Of a DNA stretch of 9,434 nt, positions 1 through 7,420 are shown in pieces. The position numbers and the translations under genes are program-made. How positions within the stretch are numbered: position 1 is the first letter of the stretch; the number at the start of each line of letters is the position of its first letter. The DNA comes from Lachnospiraceae bacterium. Its GTDB lineage: Bacteria; Bacillota_A; Clostridia; Lachnospirales; Lachnospiraceae. The notes under the pieces are model-generated. The model saw only the letters and a program-made list of their open reading frames with translations, did no database searches and had not been told where the DNA came from. The stretch spans positions 1 through 9,434 of the forward strand of contig JAILPG010000128.1 of the NCBI GenBank assembly GCA_024699595.1, in the 5' to 3' direction.

Positions 1-9
1 ACGAAAACT

Positions 10-29
10 ATTTGTTAATGAAAGCAAAT
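10..29. promoter_or_regulatory. Inverted repeat ATTTG-N10-CAAAT overlapping the promoter (possible operator)
   Basis: Perfect 5-base arms ATTTG (10-14) and CAAAT (25-29) are separated by 10 bases and span the -35 element and spacer. Such a position would suit a repressor. The arms match the outer bases of the Bacillus AraR operator (ATTTGTACGTACAAAT), but the spacing is 10 rather than 6, so identity with an AraR site is not supported. Short AT-rich arms arise by chance easily. Confidence 0.22.
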
Positions 30-39
30 GTATTATAAT
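12..39 (+). promoter_or_regulatory. Putative sigma-A promoter of the araB-like/araD operon
   Basis: A perfect -10 hexamer TATAAT (34-39) lies 16 bases after a partial -35 hexamer TTGTTA (12-17, 4 of 6 matches to TTGACA). Transcription would start near base 46, giving a leader of about 65 bases before the kinase start. No competing hexamer pair of similar quality is seen in 1-110. The call rests on consensus matching only. Confidence 0.6.
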
Positions 40-97
40 GGTGTTTGGACAGTCTTAACAGCATAAACAGGCTTTTACGCATATAGCAGCATTATAA

Positions 98-103
98 AGG
101 AGG
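98..103 (+). promoter_or_regulatory. Strong ribosome binding site of the sugar kinase gene
   Basis: AGGAGG sits 7 bases before the ATG at 111. This is a consensus Shine-Dalgarno at ideal distance and fixes the start of the kinase gene. Confidence 0.85.
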
Positions 104-110
104 TATTTTC

Positions 111-1706
111 ATGGATTCAAAACAACTGATAGCGGAAGGCAAGGCTTATTTAGGCTTGGAGTTCGGTTCCACAAGGATAAAGGCGGTCATTACCGATGAA
201 AAGGGTACACCGCTTGCTCAGGGGGGACACGGCTGGGAAAACAGGCTCGAGAACGGGATATGGACTTATACTCTCGATGATGTATGGAACGGTCTCAAGG
301 ATTGTTACGCAGAGCTTAAGAAGGACGTAGCGGACAAATACGGAGTAAAGCTTACGGGCTTTGCAGCTATGGGCTTTTCAGCGATGATGCACGGATATCT
401 GCCCTTTGATAAGGACGGAAAGCTGCTCACACCCTTCCGTACATGGAGAAATACGATAACCGAGGAGGCTGCAAAGGCCCTGACGGAAGAGTTTAATTAC
501 AATATTCCGCAGCGCTGGTGTATCGCTCATCTGTATCAGGCTGTTTTGAACAAAGAAGATCATATAAAAGACATAGCTTTTTTTACCACACTTGCAGGAT
601 ATGTGCACATGATGCTTACGGGCGAGAAGGTTATCGGTGTCGGAGATGCATCGGGCATGTTCCCGATAGATATAAATACCGGTGATTTTGACAAGACAAT
701 GATCGAGAAGTTTGACAGGCTCATTGCGGCATCAGGCACAGGCTGCACCTGGAAGCTTTCGGATATCCTTCCGAAGGTGCTTTCGGCAGGTGATGCAGCC
801 GGAAATCTTACTGAGGAAGGCGCTAAGCTATTGGATCCCGAAGGTGATCTTAAGGCAGGCATACCTCTCTGTCCTCCCGAGGGTGATGCGGGAACAGGAA
901 TGGCAGCTACCAATTCCGTAGGAAAAAGAACAGGAAACATCTCAGCAGGAACTTCGGTATTCGCAATGATAGTTCTGGAAAAAGAGTTGTCCAAAGTATA
1001 TCCGCAGATCGACCTTGTAACGACTCCCGACGGAGCACTGGTTGCCATGGTTCACTGCAACAACTGTACATCCGAGATCAATGCCTGGGTAAATCTTTTC
1101 AAAGAGTATTCAGAGCTTATGGGTTATAAACCGGACATGAACGAGCTGTTCACAAAGCTCTATTCGGTAGCTCTTGAAGGAGCTCCCGACTGCGGAAATC
1201 TCCTGTCCTATAACTATCTTGCAGGAGAGCCGGTTACCGGATTTGACAAGGGAGCGCTCGTATTTGCAAGAGGAGCGGAGTCGGATTTTACCCTTGCAAA
1301 CTTCATGAGGATGCATCTTTACTCTGCCCTCGGAGCTCTTAAGAGCGGAATGGATCTTCTCTTTAAGTCAGAGGATGTAAAGGTTGACAGGATGTTCGGT
1401 CATGGCGGATATTTCAAGACCAAGGGCGCAGGCCAGAAGATCGCTGCGGCAGCAGTCGGAGCACCCGTTTCCGTAATGGAGACAGCCGGAGAAGGCGGAG
1501 CATGGGGCATTGCACTGTTAGCTTCATATATGATCGATAAGAACGGCATGAGCCTTGAGGAATATCTCGACAAGGTCATCTTTGCCGATGAGAAGGGTGA
1601 GAGCCTTGCAGCTGACGAAGCCGAGATCAAGGGATTTGATGCATTCATGGATAACTACATGAAGGGTCTTTCCATCGAGAGTGAGGCAGTGAAGCTTTTT
1701 AACTGA
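111..1706 (+). CDS. araB: FGGY-family carbohydrate kinase, probable L-ribulokinase
   Basis: Cytoplasmic ATP-dependent sugar kinase; with araD next door the likely reaction is L-ribulose to L-ribulose-5-phosphate. In the 531-residue product, [12 protein letters not shown] (15-26) is the N-terminal phosphate-binding motif of the actin-like fold. PPEGDAGTG (255-263) carries the likely catalytic base D259. GNISAGTS (275-282) is the second phosphate loop, GHGGYF (440-445) the adenosine-side motif, and AGEGGAWG (479-486) a conserved C-terminal glycine motif. Length and sequence style recall the Bacteroides-type kinase found in araBDA clusters rather than classical E. coli AraB; xylulokinase is the alternative. 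Start: ATG 7 bases after AGGAGG. The following 98-base spacer has no evident terminator, so araD is probably co-transcribed. The FGGY kinase call is very firm; the ribulose specificity is inferred from context. Confidence 0.88.
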   Translation: MDSKQLIAEGKAYLGLEFGSTRIKAVITDEKGTPLAQGGHGWENRLENGIWTYTLDDVWNGLKDCYAELKKDVADKYGVKLTGFAAMGFSAMMHGYLPFDKDGKLLTPFRTWRNTITEEAAKALTEEFNYNIPQRWCIAHLYQAVLNKEDHIKDIAFFTTLAGYVHMMLTGEKVIGVGDASGMFPIDINTGDFDKTMIEKFDRLIAASGTGCTWKLSDILPKVLSAGDAAGNLTEEGAKLLDPEGDLKAGIPLCPPEGDAGTGMAATNSVGKRTGNISAGTSVFAMIVLEKELSKVYPQIDLVTTPDGALVAMVHCNNCTSEINAWVNLFKEYSELMGYKPDMNELFTKLYSVALEGAPDCGNLLSYNYLAGEPVTGFDKGALVFARGAESDFTLANFMRMHLYSALGALKSGMDLLFKSEDVKVDRMFGHGGYFKTKGAGQKIAAAAVGAPVSVMETAGEGGAWGIALLASYMIDKNGMSLEEYLDKVIFADEKGESLAADEAEIKGFDAFMDNYMKGLSIESEAVKLFN

Positions 1707-1804
1707 GGATCGTGAAGCCGGCTGCAGAGAGCAGAGAATTATAAGATTCTGCGGAAGAAAAAAAGCTGCAGCAGAAAACATATATGCAGAAAGGACAGTA
1801 AATC

Positions 1805-2497
1805 ATGCTTGAGGAACTGAAGAAAAAAGTCTACGAAGCAAACATGCTGCTTCCAAAGTATTCCCTGGTAACATTTACCTGGGGCAATGTAAGTGCGATC
1901 GACCGTGAATCGGGACTGTTTGTCATAAAGCCGAGCGGAGTCGAGTACTCGGAGATGACACCCGATGATATGGTTGTTATGGATCTTGAGGGAAACAGGG
2001 TTGAGGGACACTATAAGCCTTCATCCGATACGCCCACCCACATGGTGCTCTACAAGGCATTTAAGGATATCGGAGGAGTGGTGCATACACATTCATCCTT
2101 CGCAACAAGCTGGGCCCAGAGCGGAAGGGATATCCCCTGCTACGGAACCACACATGCGGATTATATCTACGGTGAAGTACCCTGTGTGAGATGCCTTACT
2201 AAGGACGAGATCGAGGAAAACTACGAGGAGAACACGGGACATCTGATCGTAAGCGAGTTTGAGGCAAGGAAAAAGGATCCCGTGGCCGTACCTGCAGTGC
2301 TCTGCAAAAATCATGGGGTCTTCACCTGGGGAAAGGATGCGCATGAAGCCGTACATAATGCCGTAGTGCTTGAAGAGGTGGCAAAGATGGCCTTCAGATG
2401 CGAGCTTATAAATCCCGATGTAAAGCCTGCACCGCAGGAGCTTCAGGATAAACATTACTACAGAAAGCACGGCGCAAACGCCTATTACGGACAATAA
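1805..2497 (+). CDS. araD: L-ribulose-5-phosphate 4-epimerase
   Basis: Zinc-dependent class II aldolase/epimerase converting L-ribulose-5-phosphate to D-xylulose-5-phosphate, which feeds the pentose phosphate or phosphoketolase route. The 230-residue length is normal for AraD. Visible family residues: WGNVS (26-30), IKPSGVEY (41-48), SSDTPTH (73-79), the zinc histidines in VVHTHSS (H94, H96), catalytic D119 in THAD, and the third zinc histidine H170 in CKNHGV. A C-terminal tyrosine (Y227 or Y228) matches the active-site tyrosine of the E. coli enzyme. Related fuculose-phosphate aldolases share the fold, but the length, SSDTPTH motif and C-terminus favour AraD. Start: ATG with AAAGGA (1790-1795) 9 bases upstream. 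The stop codon overlaps the next gene's start (TAATG). Confidence 0.95.
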   Translation: MLEELKKKVYEANMLLPKYSLVTFTWGNVSAIDRESGLFVIKPSGVEYSEMTPDDMVVMDLEGNRVEGHYKPSSDTPTHMVLYKAFKDIGGVVHTHSSFATSWAQSGRDIPCYGTTHADYIYGEVPCVRCLTKDEIEENYEENTGHLIVSEFEARKKDPVAVPAVLCKNHGVFTWGKDAHEAVHNAVVLEEVAKMAFRCELINPDVKPAPQELQDKHYYRKHGANAYYGQ

Positions 2498-3768
2498 TGA
2501 ACAAGAAGGATGTACTGGAGTTAAGGCGGAGGCTCAAAAAGGAGACCACAAACATCGACCGCCTTGCAGGCTGCTATGTGGACGGCAGCGGGAAAAAGGT
2601 CGTAAAGTTCAACGAGAGCTTTTTAAATCTTGAGACCGTTGAGTTTGCAAAGTATCTTGAGATAGCAAAAAAGACATTAAGCGGCACGATAGGAAACAAT
2701 ATCTTAGAGCTCGACATTTCCTCATCCGATGAAAGCGGAGACAGGGAAAAGCTCTTAAACGGGATAAGGTCAGACGGTCTTAACAACGAAGACCTGCTCG
2801 ATACCCTTTATGATCTGATGATCCAGGGCTATCATCATGACGGCAATTTCCTGATACTTGTATTTCATGACACCTATGACGTCATGAAAAAAACAAGCGA
2901 CAACATAAAGCTTGATGAGTCTGAGGAAGTATATGAATACATACTCGTGGCGCTCTGTCCCGTGGATCTTTCAAAGCCCGGACTTTCCTATCATTCGGAT
3001 GAGAACAGGATAGGTGCGAGGATAAGGGACTGGGTCGTAGCACCGCCGGAGATTGGTTTTCTCTATCCTGCCTTTGATGACAGGAGCGCAGATATCCATA
3101 AGATCGATTATTTTGTAAAGGATCCGAAGGACTCGCATCCTGACTTCATCGAGGATGTGCTTGGCTGCAATGCAAAGCGTACCGCGGTGGAAAAAAGAAA
3201 TACTTTTTCCGCCATAGTAAAGCATGCCTATGCGGATAACGACGAAAGGGGCAAAGAGGTGCTCCTTGACCTGCAGGAAAGCCTTAATCTGCGCATGCAG
3301 GAGGATGAAGAGGAGAGTGAGAGCGTGTCTTTGCAGCCCGTGGGTGATGCGCTTATAGATGAGATACTTGCCGAAAACGAGATAGGTACCGAAAAGGCCG
3401 GGCTCATCAAAGACACTTTCAAAAAAGAGTTTGCGGATGAAGAAGTCACGATCGGCACACTTGTGGATACGAAGGCTCTGAAGGCATCACTTCAGGAAAA
3501 AGAAAAGCGGGATCTTGTAAAAAAGGTGGCTTCCCTGACAGAGGAACTTAAGAAAAAGGAGACCGAAACCATAAGGGATAGCGGAAGCGAAGCCGGAAGC
3601 GCAAGTGAGGGATCAGCCGGAATTGATGACGGAGATTATGACGTTATCATAAATACCGATCCCGAGACCGCATCCGAAATACAGACAAGATACATTGATG
3701 ACAGGAGATATATCCTGATACCCGCCGAGGAGACGCTTCACGTTAAGATAAACGGGGAAGACCTGTAA
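2497..3768 (+). CDS. DUF4317 family protein of unknown function
   Basis: The 423-residue product begins [16 protein letters not shown] and has the conserved arrangement I associate with DUF4317, a family common in Clostridia with no assigned biochemistry. No signal peptide or membrane helix is seen, so it is probably cytoplasmic. Rough layout: conserved N-terminal and central region (1-240), an acidic stretch (about 269-276), a charged probably coiled-coil segment (about 330-359, rich in K, E and L), a Ser/Gly/Glu/Asp linker (360-380), and a short C-terminal beta-rich tail (380-423). The ATG shares its A with the araD stop, and only a weak GGA precedes it, so translation is probably coupled to araD. 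That coupling says nothing clear about a role in sugar use. Family assignment is from memory. Confidence 0.8.
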   Translation: MNKKDVLELRRRLKKETTNIDRLAGCYVDGSGKKVVKFNESFLNLETVEFAKYLEIAKKTLSGTIGNNILELDISSSDESGDREKLLNGIRSDGLNNEDLLDTLYDLMIQGYHHDGNFLILVFHDTYDVMKKTSDNIKLDESEEVYEYILVALCPVDLSKPGLSYHSDENRIGARIRDWVVAPPEIGFLYPAFDDRSADIHKIDYFVKDPKDSHPDFIEDVLGCNAKRTAVEKRNTFSAIVKHAYADNDERGKEVLLDLQESLNLRMQEDEEESESVSLQPVGDALIDEILAENEIGTEKAGLIKDTFKKEFADEEVTIGTLVDTKALKASLQEKEKRDLVKKVASLTEELKKKETETIRDSGSEAGSASEGSAGIDDGDYDVIINTDPETASEIQTRYIDDRRYILIPAEETLHVKINGEDL

Positions 3769-3772
3769 TAAT

Positions 3773-3810
3773 GCAGACATAAAGCATAAAAACGGCTTTG
3801 AAATGTCTGC
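3773..3810 (+). other. Stem-loop in the spacer after the DUF4317 gene
   Basis: GCAGACAT (3773-3780) pairs perfectly with ATGTCTGC (3803-3810). Inside it AAAGC (3781-3785) pairs with GCTTT (3795-3799), leaving a 9-base loop and a GAA bulge on the 3' side, so 13 base pairs in all. It begins 4 bases after the stop codon. No U-tract follows (next bases GGGAAGC), so it is not a standard intrinsic terminator. It may protect or process the mRNA between DUF4317 and the two small genes. Confidence 0.6.
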
Positions 3811-3850
3811 GGGAAGCTAAATAAAACATATAAAAAGGAGAAATGAAAAA

Positions 3851-4159
3851 ATGATAGAATTTCGCTATGACACACAGCTGTTACTGGACAAATATGTAGC
3901 CGACGGAGAGGATCCCGATGATGTGGCCGATGATCTTGTGGATGAGATAAGAGACTACATCACGGACAATTTTAACGGAGACAGCATGGTGGTAGCCGGT
4001 GACAGCGGATCGGACGCATTCGGGGAAAAAGCGGTCGTCAAGCTTCATTATCACACAAATGAACCCTGGCTCGTGCTTGAGTACTGCAGGAGCCTCGGAG
4101 AGATCTATGACATCGTGGTAGAGGACATGGACCGCCAGTCCAGAGACTTAAAGGGCTGA
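3851..4159 (+). CDS. Small acidic protein of unknown function
   Basis: A 102-residue protein that I do not recognise. It is strikingly acidic: roughly a quarter of its residues are Asp or Glu, concentrated at about 18-39 (including DPDDVADDLVDE). A mixed segment with aromatic residues follows (HYHTNEPWLVLEY, about 66-78). There is no signal peptide, membrane helix or cysteine-pair motif; it should be a soluble cytoplasmic protein, perhaps alpha/beta. AAGGAG (3835-3840) lies 10 bases before the ATG, a good site that supports it as a real gene. It ends 11 bases before the next small gene, so the pair is probably co-translated. Acidic composition could suit a protein-binding role or nucleic-acid mimicry, but that is only a possibility. 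Coding reality is likely; function is unknown. Confidence 0.7.
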   Translation: MIEFRYDTQLLLDKYVADGEDPDDVADDLVDEIRDYITDNFNGDSMVVAGDSGSDAFGEKAVVKLHYHTNEPWLVLEYCRSLGEIYDIVVEDMDRQSRDLKG

Positions 4160-4164
4160 GAGGA
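4158..4164 (+). promoter_or_regulatory. Ribosome binding site that selects a GTG start
   Basis: GAGAGGA overlaps the stop of the preceding gene and lies 6 bases before GTG at 4171. The in-frame ATG at 4177 would be 12 bases away, which is less suitable. This favours the GTG start for the second small gene. Confidence 0.6.
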
Positions 4165-4170
4165 CAGACT

Positions 4171-4449
4171 GTGGCGATGCAGAATGAGTTAAACCTAAGC
4201 TTTTCAGGCTTCCTTGGGGAAAAGGGAAAACGCTATATTGCCGTAAGCTTTTCTGACGGTAAGAGAAGTGCAGAGGGCACAATACCGGAGTGCAGGATCA
4301 CGAAAAACAACGGCTTTTCGGCTGAAGAGACAGAGAGCCTGGAAAACTGGCTTAAGCAGAACCAGGAATTCATTATAGAGAAGGCAAGGGAGCTTAATCC
4401 GATGAAGGCCTTTATGAATTCGGAGCTTAAGGTAAACCGGGATCTATAA
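4171..4449 (+). CDS. Small protein of unknown function
   Basis: A 92-residue protein, not recognised. It begins at GTG (4171) by ribosome-site spacing; an ATG two codons later (4177) is the alternative. The N-terminal part (about 6-40) has an alternating pattern suggesting beta strands (LNLSFSGFLG, YIAVSFSDG), followed by a probable helical C-terminal half (about 50-85, EETESLENWLKQNQEF). No membrane segment, signal peptide or metal motif is seen. It lies 11 bases after the acidic small gene, so the two are likely expressed together. A 61-base spacer without an obvious terminator separates it from the hydrolase gene. Codon use resembles its neighbours, which argues for a real resident gene. 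No function can be proposed from sequence. Confidence 0.68.
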   Translation: MAMQNELNLSFSGFLGEKGKRYIAVSFSDGKRSAEGTIPECRITKNNGFSAEETESLENWLKQNQEFIIEKARELNPMKAFMNSELKVNRDL

Positions 4450-4510
4450 TGAACTACCGGAAATAATAAATCCGTTCACAATAAATAATCGACCCGGGCG
4501 GAGTAAAACA

Positions 4511-5491
4511 GTGGCTAAGATAGAAGTAGACAAACAGATAAAAGCCTTCGTCAGAGAGCATATATCCAAGCAGGACAAGCTTGATGAGAAGGAAAAAATG
4601 AGTCCGATGATGCAGGCCCTTAAGGCGATCCACACGGTTGCAAAGGGCGGGGCCGGCGTATCGGAAGAGGATCTTAAGAGACAGAGAACAGGTATGGACC
4701 TGTTCTCTAAGCTTGTAACGATACCTGTAGGACTTGATTTCAAACCCTTAAAGGTAAAGGATATATCCTGCGAGATAAGTGTACCGGATATGGGACACGA
4801 CCACAGACATGTGATCATGTACTGCCATGGAGGGGGATATACCTGCGGCAGCATCAATTACGCAAGAGTGCTTGCAAGCAAGCTTGCGGTCAATACCGCA
4901 CTGCCTGTTTTTTCCTTTGAGTACAGGCTCGCTCCGGAGAATCCCTATCCCGCGGCGATAGACGACGCGGTCGCGGTATGGGATCACCTGATGCTAATGG
5001 GCTATGGTGCCAAGGATGTATTTCTGTGCGGCGATTCCGCGGGAGGAAATCTTGCGCTTGAGCTGTGCCTGCAGCTAAAGCTTACAGGCAGGATGCTTCC
5101 GGGTGCGGTCGTACTGTTCAGCCCGTGGACCGATATGACGATGAGCGGCACCTCCTATAAGGAGTATGCGGCGATAGATCCGATGCTTACCGCAGAATAC
5201 ATCGAATCCTGCAGGGGAGCCTATGCGGGAAGTCATGCAGATTTTTCCCTTCCGAAATACAGCCCTCTTTTTTCCGAATTCAAGGACTATCCGCCCTGTC
5301 TCATACAGGTCGGGAGCAACGAGATATTAAGATCTGACAGTGAGCTGTTGTCACAGAAACTTTCCGAAGCAGGTGTCAACACAAAGCTTGAGATATACGA
5401 GGAAGCCTGGCATGTGTTCCAGCAGATGCCTATAAGAAAAGCTTCCAGAGCACTTAGCAATGCTGCTGAATTTTTATACGCATTTATGTGA
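4511..5491 (+). CDS. Alpha/beta hydrolase of the hormone-sensitive lipase (family IV esterase) type
   Basis: Serine esterase-like enzyme expected to cleave carboxylic esters of small acyl groups; cytoplasmic, as no signal peptide or membrane helix is seen. Family features in the 326 residues: an N-terminal cap (1-95), the oxyanion motif HGGGY (106-110), the YRLAPENPYPAA segment (138-149), and the nucleophile elbow GDSAGG (174-179) with S176. The acid is probably E271 in GSNEILRSDS, and the histidine is H301 in AWHVF. The triad is therefore complete, with Glu where many relatives have Asp. Start: GTG preceded by GGCGGAG (4497-4503) at 7 bases; no closer ATG fits. It ends 6 bases before the acyltransferase-like gene, suggesting paired acyl-removal and acyl-transfer activities. 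The true substrate is unknown. Confidence 0.9.
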   Translation: MAKIEVDKQIKAFVREHISKQDKLDEKEKMSPMMQALKAIHTVAKGGAGVSEEDLKRQRTGMDLFSKLVTIPVGLDFKPLKVKDISCEISVPDMGHDHRHVIMYCHGGGYTCGSINYARVLASKLAVNTALPVFSFEYRLAPENPYPAAIDDAVAVWDHLMLMGYGAKDVFLCGDSAGGNLALELCLQLKLTGRMLPGAVVLFSPWTDMTMSGTSYKEYAAIDPMLTAEYIESCRGAYAGSHADFSLPKYSPLFSEFKDYPPCLIQVGSNEILRSDSELLSQKLSEAGVNTKLEIYEEAWHVFQQMPIRKASRALSNAAEFLYAFM

Positions 5492-5497
5492 GGATTT

Positions 5498-6754
5498 ATG
5501 CCTTCTAATACATGGTATAAGGTAGACAACGTGGCCAAGGTCTTTCTGGCTTCATACAACAAAAGAGATACGAGATCCTTCAGAGTCAGCGCCACCCTTA
5601 CAGAGGAGATCGAGCCGGGACTTCTGGATGTTGCCGTAAAACAGGCTCTTTCCTTAAGACCCCAGTATCAGGTCGTGATACACAAGGGGCTTTTCTGGCA
5701 TTACATGGACCACACCGATGAGGAGCCTTCGGTCTGCGAAGAGGATGACAGACCCTGTCCCACTCTGTACGGCCCGTCAATGAAGGGGAGGCTTCATTTC
5801 AGGGTAAGCTACAGATACAACAGGATCAATCTCGAGATGTTTCATGCACTCACCGACGGAAACGGGGGAGTGGAGTTTCTAAACCTCATAATCCTTAAAT
5901 ATCTGAATCTTGTGTATCCGGGGAAGCTCAATGATGTCACGTTTCCGAGTCAGGCCACGGAAAATGACCTTTCCGAGGACAGCTTCAAGCAGTTCTATGA
6001 AAAGGACGGGAAGTTTTTAAAGGCCTCTAAGATGAAAAAAGCCTACAGCGTCAAGGGACTGAAGCTTCCGTATGACCAGCTGCAGTTTTTTGAAGTGCAT
6101 ATGAGTGCGTCAGAGGTATTAAAGCTTGCAAAGGAGAACGAAGCCACGCTTACAAGCTATCTCTGCGCCAGACTGATGCTTGCGATAAAAAAGGACATGC
6201 CGCTTTTACAGCGTCTCAGACCCGTTACGATCAGCATGCCCGTTAATCTGAGAAATTTCTATGATTCACAGACTTCAAGAAACTTCTTTAATTCGGTATA
6301 TGTGAGTCATGTGTTCAATAAGGACATTTCCGTAAAGGAGCTGTCCGAAGAGTGTGATCTGAAGCTCAAGGCTGAGCTTACTCCCGAAAAGATCAAAAAA
6401 AGGATGAACAATTATGAGAAGATCGAACGGATCCTCTTTGTCAGGATGGTACCGCTTCTCATTAAAAATCCGGTGGTGGCGCTTTCTTCGCTTATAGAAG
6501 GAAGAGGTGTGACTGCCGTGATATCAAACCTCGGGAGACTTAAGCTTCCTGAAGAGCTTAAGCCCTATGTTGAGAATTATGCAGCCTACTGCAGCTGTTC
6601 AAAGGTGTTCATCACCTGCGTTTCCTACGAGGATGATTTTGTCATGGGGATCGCTTCAAGCTACAGGAATACGGCTTTTTTGAGAGATTTTATCAGCGGC
6701 TTTGCAAAGGATGGTATCGATGTAAAGCTCTATGCGACTGATGTGAAAGAGTGA
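5498..6754 (+). CDS. Alcohol acetyltransferase / condensation-domain-like protein (CAT-fold acyltransferase)
   Basis: A 418-residue soluble protein with features of the chloramphenicol acetyltransferase/condensation superfamily, closest in style to AATase, PapA and wax-ester-synthase-type enzymes. The active-site signature HxxxDG is present as HALTDG (H116, D120, G121). Two further superfamily-like motifs are MPVNLR (247-252) and SNLG (343-346). An HxxxDG histidine normally acts as general base for transfer of an acyl group from a thioester to a hydroxyl or amine. There are no carrier-protein or adenylation domains, so it is stand-alone rather than part of a peptide synthetase. It starts 6 bases after the hydrolase and ends 3 bases before the zinc-ribbon membrane gene. 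The ribosome site is GAGGA overlapping the hydrolase stop, with tight spacing. Superfamily is confident; acyl donor and acceptor are unknown. Confidence 0.78.
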   Translation: MPSNTWYKVDNVAKVFLASYNKRDTRSFRVSATLTEEIEPGLLDVAVKQALSLRPQYQVVIHKGLFWHYMDHTDEEPSVCEEDDRPCPTLYGPSMKGRLHFRVSYRYNRINLEMFHALTDGNGGVEFLNLIILKYLNLVYPGKLNDVTFPSQATENDLSEDSFKQFYEKDGKFLKASKMKKAYSVKGLKLPYDQLQFFEVHMSASEVLKLAKENEATLTSYLCARLMLAIKKDMPLLQRLRPVTISMPVNLRNFYDSQTSRNFFNSVYVSHVFNKDISVKELSEECDLKLKAELTPEKIKKRMNNYEKIERILFVRMVPLLIKNPVVALSSLIEGRGVTAVISNLGRLKLPEELKPYVENYAAYCSCSKVFITCVSYEDDFVMGIASSYRNTAFLRDFISGFAKDGIDVKLYATDVKE

Positions 6755-6757
6755 GAG

Positions 6758-7420
6758 ATGAAGACCTGTCCAAACTGCAGTATAAGTGTTGGCGGAACCT
6801 TTGAAAACTGCCCGTTATGTCAGGGACATCTGATAGGGGATGCAACAATAGACTATTTTCCTCCGAGCGCTTCGGTAAAACAGAGGGCTCTGTGGGTGAA
6901 TATTGTCCTTTTTATCATGTTTTCATCGGTCATCGTAACCCTCTCGATAGACTTTCTGTTTTTAAAGAGTAAACATATGCATTTTTCGCTCGTAGTGCTC
7001 TTATGGGTGATCCTTCTCATCATCCTGAATGCATTTTTAAAGCACAGCAGAAGGGGAATATCTAAGATCATTGCCGTATTGATGGTGACTGCCTCGGTCG
7101 GAGCCATGCTTACGGAGTACATAACGGGATATAAGGGCATTTCCACTCTGTACATAGTCCCGGGGATCGTAGCGGCGGCGCTCGTTGCCAATTTTATCCT
7201 CTCACTTATAGACAAGGCGGATGACCATAACGCGATATTCTATATACTCTGGAGCGTGCTTGTGGGCGTCATTCCCTGCGTCGTCATACTGCTTAAGGGA
7301 AACAATACCTCGATAGCCTGGGATATCTGCTTTGTCACGAGTATCATCGTATTTGCCGGGCTGTTGGTATTCAGGGGGAAAAGAGTGCTTTTGGAGATAC
7401 AGAAAAGGCTGCATTTCTGA
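6758..7420 (+). CDS. Zinc-ribbon integral membrane protein, DUF6320-like
   Basis: The 220-residue protein opens with a compact four-cysteine zinc ribbon: C4-P-N-C7 and C18-P-L-C21. About six hydrophobic helices follow, near residues 46-66, 75-95, 102-122, 129-151, 159-179 and 187-205, ending in a short basic tail. Without a signal peptide the ribbon probably faces the cytoplasm. I associate this architecture with DUF6320, a Firmicutes family without known function (assigned from memory). The gene begins 3 bases after the acyltransferase-like stop, so co-translation is likely and the ribbon could dock the soluble partner to the membrane (inference). No catalytic motif is seen in the helices, so a transport, anchoring or sensing role is equally possible. 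Confidence 0.78.
   Translation: MKTCPNCSISVGGTFENCPLCQGHLIGDATIDYFPPSASVKQRALWVNIVLFIMFSSVIVTLSIDFLFLKSKHMHFSLVVLLWVILLIILNAFLKHSRRGISKIIAVLMVTASVGAMLTEYITGYKGISTLYIVPGIVAAALVANFILSLIDKADDHNAIFYILWSVLVGVIPCVVILLKGNNTSIAWDICFVTSIIVFAGLLVFRGKRVLLEIQKRLHF

Noticed and set aside
19..32. A CcpA cre site in the kinase promoter
   Set aside because: TGAAAGCAAATGTA misses several fixed positions of TGWNANCGNTNWCA, including the central CG.
560..1048. Long minus-strand open frame inside the kinase gene
   Set aside because: It is the codon shadow of the FGGY kinase, with no ribosome site and a serine/proline-rich composition typical of antisense frames.
3843..3854. Mini-ORF Met-Lys-Lys overlapping the start of the acidic small gene
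   Set aside because: Its ATG is only 2 bases after GGAG, so initiation there is unlikely; it arises from the A-rich spacer.
4470..4479. ATCCGTTCAC shared with 9309-9318 as a dispersed regulatory repeat
   Set aside because: Ten-base matches are expected many times by chance in a window of this size, and flanking bases do not agree.
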